This document shows, piece by piece, positions 61,097 through 64,000 of a DNA stretch of 64,000 nucleotides; the first letter of the stretch is position 1, and each line of letters opens with the position of its first letter. Made by a program: the position numbers and the translations under genes. The stretch covers positions 4,402,001-4,466,000 of the forward strand of contig OZ241377.1 of assembly GCA_965200615.1 (NCBI GenBank), in the 5' to 3' direction. Origin of the DNA: Bin5 sp965200615. Lineage in GTDB: Bacteria; Chloroflexota; Anaerolineae; Caldilineales; Caldilineaceae. A model generated the notes under the pieces. The model saw only the letters and a program-made list of their open reading frames with translations. It ran no database searches and had not been told where the DNA came from.

Positions 61097-62824
61097 TCAG
61101 CCGAGAGAATCAGGGACCGACGGGTCCGACTGGCTCTCTGCCAGATCTTTGGGGATTTCCAAAGTGAAGGTTGCGCCATCACTGCTTTCCACGCGTACGT
61201 TGCCGCTGTGCGCTTCCACTGCGCTCTTGACGATCGCAAGACCCAGTCCGGCTCCTGGCATCTGTTCGCTCAGTTCGCCGCGATAGAAGCGCTCGAAGAT
61301 CCGCTCCCGGTCTTCCGGCTGTATTCCCGGTCCGGTGTCGGCAACTGACAGCAAGGTCGCATGTTCGTCTTCGGTTGCGGCAAGTTCGACTACGCCGCCG
61401 GACGGCGTGAATTTGAGCGCGTTGTCCAGAAGATTCGCCAGAGCCATCATCAGGCTCGCCTTGTCACAACAGATCGTATCGAGGCTGTCCTCTACAGACA
61501 GGCGCAGTGCGATCGGTTTTGCCGCGGCCGTTGACCGAAACGGGGCCAGCGCTTCCTCCAACAGCCCCGCGAGGTCATGGCATGAGATATCCAGGGCTGC
61601 CACACCTCCTTCAAGGCGGGACAGGTCGAGCAGGTGACCGGTAATCCATTGCAGCCGCTCCAACTGCCGCTGGCTCTCACTAAGGAACTCGGAGCGCGTT
61701 TCCGGTTTGCCTCCGGCCTGGCCCTGCAGGATTTCAATGAACTGACGCAGCGCCGTCAGCGGGGTACGCAGCTCGTGTGAGGCGTCGGCGATGAAACGGC
61801 GCAGCGCATCGCGCTCTGCGGCCAGGTCGGCGAAGGTAGCTTGAAGCCTTGCAGCCATACGGTTGAAGCGTCGCGAGAGGTCGCCGATCTCTCCGACCGA
61901 TTCCGGAGCCCGCACAGCCAGGTCTCCCTCCTCCATCTGCTGGGTAGCGCTTTCCAGGGCCATCAAGGGGGCTGTGAGCGTCCGGCTCATCAGAAATCCG
62001 AGCAATACGGCCACCAGGACTGCGCCCAGCCCCGCTACCATCAGGGATCGACGGATTGCGAGAAGCGGCTCTGCAGAAAAGGTGTATCTGTTTGTCATCT
62101 GCACGTAGCCAACAACCTGGTCGTCCTGGTGGACTGGAACTGTGACTTGAGGCCCTTGCGCAGGAGGAGGAATCGCCCCTGGCACATAGCCAAAAACGAC
62201 CCGCCAGATTCGGGGCGACGCCAGATTATCGGGTGTTGCGGCGCGATTCCGTGTAGCGTCACTGTCGTCAGCGGAAGAACCTGCAGGATCCACGAAGACC
62301 AATCTGTCCCCCAAAAAGCCAGGCCGCCTTTCGAGAGACAGGGCGGCTCCCTCCTCATTCTGATGGTCGCTTTCATCGAGGCCCATTGCGAACATCCCCC
62401 GCGGATGACCTGAGCCTGAAACTACGATTACAGGACTGATCAGCCCCTTCTGCCAGTCCTCTTTGCCGCTGCGGGCCAGTTCACTGAGCAGGCTCATCAC
62501 TGCCGGCCTCGAATCCAAAGGGGTCAGGCGCAACTGGGAATAGGCAACTGCCCGCCTGTCCCTGTCGAGAATTCTCAGTTCGGTATTGGTGAGAAAGCCG
62601 GACGTTACTGCCAGTTGTTGGAGACGGGGGCCCTGGTTTGGCCGCGCCAGGAGCGGCCGCGCCATGCGGGCTACGGCCTCAGCGTTGAGAACGAGCGTCT
62701 CATATTCACGGGCGGCCATGTACCTTGTAAGCAGACTGAGGGCAACGACCCCTATCAACAGGATCGTCAGCAGAGTCAATGCCGTATAGCTGATGATCAG
62801 ACGCCAGCGAATCGAGTGCAACAT
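61097..62824 (-). CDS. Sensor histidine kinase
   Basis: 575 residues. Two membrane helices (about 10-35 and 250-275) flank an extracytoplasmic sensor region; a HAMP linker follows ('MALESATQQMEEGDLAVRA'). The HisKA box is 'FIADASHELRTPLTALRQF' (near residue 345). ATP-binding motifs: 'ALANLLDNALKFTP', 'VADTGPGIQPEDRERIFERF' and 'GAGLGLAIVKSAVEAH'. ATG 62824 is chosen because AGAGGGA lies just upstream; a 28-residue longer frame lacks one. No response regulator is seen downstream within the window; the partner could lie elsewhere. Confidence 0.92.
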   Translation of the reverse strand: MLHSIRWRLIISYTALTLLTILLIGVVALSLLTRYMAAREYETLVLNAEAVARMARPLLARPNQGPRLQQLAVTSGFLTNTELRILDRDRRAVAYSQLRLTPLDSRPAVMSLLSELARSGKEDWQKGLISPVIVVSGSGHPRGMFAMGLDESDHQNEEGAALSLERRPGFLGDRLVFVDPAGSSADDSDATRNRAATPDNLASPRIWRVVFGYVPGAIPPPAQGPQVTVPVHQDDQVVGYVQMTNRYTFSAEPLLAIRRSLMVAGLGAVLVAVLLGFLMSRTLTAPLMALESATQQMEEGDLAVRAPESVGEIGDLSRRFNRMAARLQATFADLAAERDALRRFIADASHELRTPLTALRQFIEILQGQAGGKPETRSEFLSESQRQLERLQWITGHLLDLSRLEGGVAALDISCHDLAGLLEEALAPFRSTAAAKPIALRLSVEDSLDTICCDKASLMMALANLLDNALKFTPSGGVVELAATEDEHATLLSVADTGPGIQPEDRERIFERFYRGELSEQMPGAGLGLAIVKSAVEAHSGNVRVESSDGATFTLEIPKDLAESQSDPSVPDSLG

Positions 62825-63032
62825 TCGCGTCCCTCTACGCCCTGAAAGGACGCGCCATGAAGTCTCGACGCGTCCTTTGCTGAAGCGGCGCGGCTTAAGG
62901 ATGCCCACACTGCGGTCGAGCAGATGACCGCAGTGCGGAGTGCGTTATGACTGCGCCGACGTCCGAAGCGATTGCACGCCATTGTGCGGGTCGGTCTTGG
63001 GCGATACCGGCCGCAGTCAGGTTGGCAGTGGT

Positions 63033-64000
63033 CTAGGAGCTGCTCTGCGACTCGTGGTCGTTCTGCCGCTCTTCGTGGTTCTGGTCTTGCATCTGCTTCA
63101 TGTGCATACGGAGACGTTCCAGCGGCATGATGGATACGCCCAGGTAGGCCTTATCCTCGTCATCGGGGTGTGCGCCAAGGGTCACTGTTGCCGCGATCAG
63201 TTCACCGTCGCGATTCAACGTGATGCTCACTTCGTCGCCTGGGCTGTAGTTGGCCAGGACTTTCACCAGATCCTCAAAGCTGGAGATAGCGGTTTCGCCC
63301 ACTGCGGTGATTGCATCGCCCCTCTGTAGTTCGGCAAGGGCTGCCGGCCCTTCGTCCTGCACACCCATCACCAGGGCGCCGTCGGGCAGATCTCTGAAGA
63401 AGAAGCGTCCGCCCTGTGGGAACGCGAAGCCAAAACGGTTGCCTCGCTGCTGGCGGCGATTGAGATCAGTGCCCTCCTCCGCGTTGATCCGGAAACGCTC
63501 TGCCGGCCCAATGCGAACGCCAAAGAAGGCCTTTTCTCCGTCATCGGGGTGGGCGCCTAGAGTCACGTTCAACTCAACAGTTTCGCCGTCCCGGTCGACC
63601 GTCAGCTCGACTTCGTCTCCGGGGCTGAAGGCGGCAACAGCGCCGGCCAGGTCTCTCATTCCGGTAATCTCGGTCTCGCCCACGGAGGTAATCAGATCGC
63701 CAGCCATCAGTCCTGCGGTCGCGGCCGGGCTATCTTCCAATACCTCCATGACGACAGCGCCCTCACCGACATTATCGGTGTTTCCTTCCATCCCTTTGAA
63801 CCGCTCAAGCGCGGGCAGACGAACGAAGTTGCGCATTGCAGGGAATCGCCCGCGCTGGGTCCTCATGCCGCGGATACCCGGACTATCTGGCGCCACGCCG
63901 AGCAGCGGGTAACCGTCGACGTCGGCCAAGGTGACGGTCAGCATAAGTTCTTCGTCGCCGCGCTTTACTGTAAGCTCCAGCATATTGCCCGGATCCTGCA
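63033..64000 (-). CDS. Multi-PDZ-domain protein, 5' end beyond the window
   Basis: The reading frame is open to the right edge. At least two complete PDZ domains are visible: one with 'GAVVMEVLEDSPAATAGLMAGDLITSVGETEI' split around residue 85, and one with 'GALVMGVQDEGPAALAEL' near 205; a partial third lies at the edge ('GVAPDSPGI'). Each is followed by a repeated strand block ('SPGDEVELTVDRDGE', 'SPGDEVSITLNRDGE'). The tail is rich in H, Q, N and S. It may be the C-terminal part of an HtrA-like protease or a PDZ scaffold. It is upstream of the histidine kinase on the same strand. Confidence 0.8.
   Translation of the reverse strand, partial: QDPGNMLELTVKRGDEELMLTVTLADVDGYPLLGVAPDSPGIRGMRTQRGRFPAMRNFVRLPALERFKGMEGNTDNVGEGAVVMEVLEDSPAATAGLMAGDLITSVGETEITGMRDLAGAVAAFSPGDEVELTVDRDGETVELNVTLGAHPDDGEKAFFGVRIGPAERFRINAEEGTDLNRRQQRGNRFGFAFPQGGRFFFRDLPDGALVMGVQDEGPAALAELQRGDAITAVGETAISSFEDLVKVLANYSPGDEVSITLNRDGELIAATVTLGAHPDDEDKAYLGVSIMPLERLRMHMKQMQDQNHEERQNDHESQSSS

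Overview
The window is 64 kb of GC-rich bacterial chromosome with ordinary gene density. The mix of families suggests Chloroflexota, most likely a Caldilineaceae/Anaerolineae-like lineage: phytanoyl-CoA dioxygenase, several enolase-superfamily enzymes, a long ferredoxin-type sulfite reductase with a C-terminal extension, a ChlI/ChlD-type chelatase, MoxR-DUF58-DUF4129, a lipoprotein M16 peptidase and leucine-rich repeats. This placement is inference from family flavour only; no marker gene was compared.

Layout. 0-5 kb: end of a dioxygenase gene, a MenH-like hydrolase, a UPF0104 membrane protein, a PHP phosphoesterase, and a TPR-like protein on the minus strand. 5-7.2 kb (minus): an AAA+ ATPase (ChlI-like) and a von Willebrand A protein (ChlD-like) joined by a -1 frameshift at a run of eight A. 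7.5-10.6 kb: ECF sigma factor, zinc-finger anti-sigma, a bactofilin-like repeat membrane protein and a small helix-hairpin-helix ORF. 10.6-15 kb: EttA (minus), a metallophosphoesterase, an IS5-family element with a damaged transposase, and a CDP-alcohol phosphatidyltransferase whose probable promoter now lies on the far side of that element. 15-25.6 kb: housekeeping block (ffh, rpsP, khpA, rimM, dprA, a mannose-1-phosphate guanylyltransferase, an unknown membrane protein, dgt on minus, ftsY, and prfB with its classical +1 frameshift). 25.6-33 kb: LarA-like protein, HAD hydrolase, tRNA-Ser(CGA), surface-polysaccharide genes, a hotdog thioesterase and two unknown proteins. 33-41 kb: MTA phosphorylase and a catabolic group for acid sugars or related hydroxy-acids. 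41.5-45.6 kb: MoxR-DUF58-DUF4129. 45.6-49 kb: a second TPP enzyme and a CCA-adding-type nucleotidyltransferase. 49-53 kb (minus): sulfite reductase, conserved unknown protein and TrpD2-like protein behind one strong promoter.

53.2-56.2 kb is an accessory island: a decayed ISKra4-type element bounded by inverted repeats, a small secreted protein, a 51-residue membrane protein and an 8-unit leucine-rich-repeat ORF that starts inside the stop codon of the membrane protein. 56.5-64 kb: an M16 peptidase lipoprotein with a strong terminator, two small minus-strand genes, a membrane-anchored Trm112-like protein that lacks the zinc cysteines, a sensor histidine kinase, and a multi-PDZ protein cut by the right edge.

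The strongest signals for a second look are the frameshifted chelatase gene, the sulfite reductase operon with its unknown partner, the acid-sugar cluster, and the LRR/small-membrane-protein junction. No CRISPR array, rRNA, phage or clear defence system was seen.
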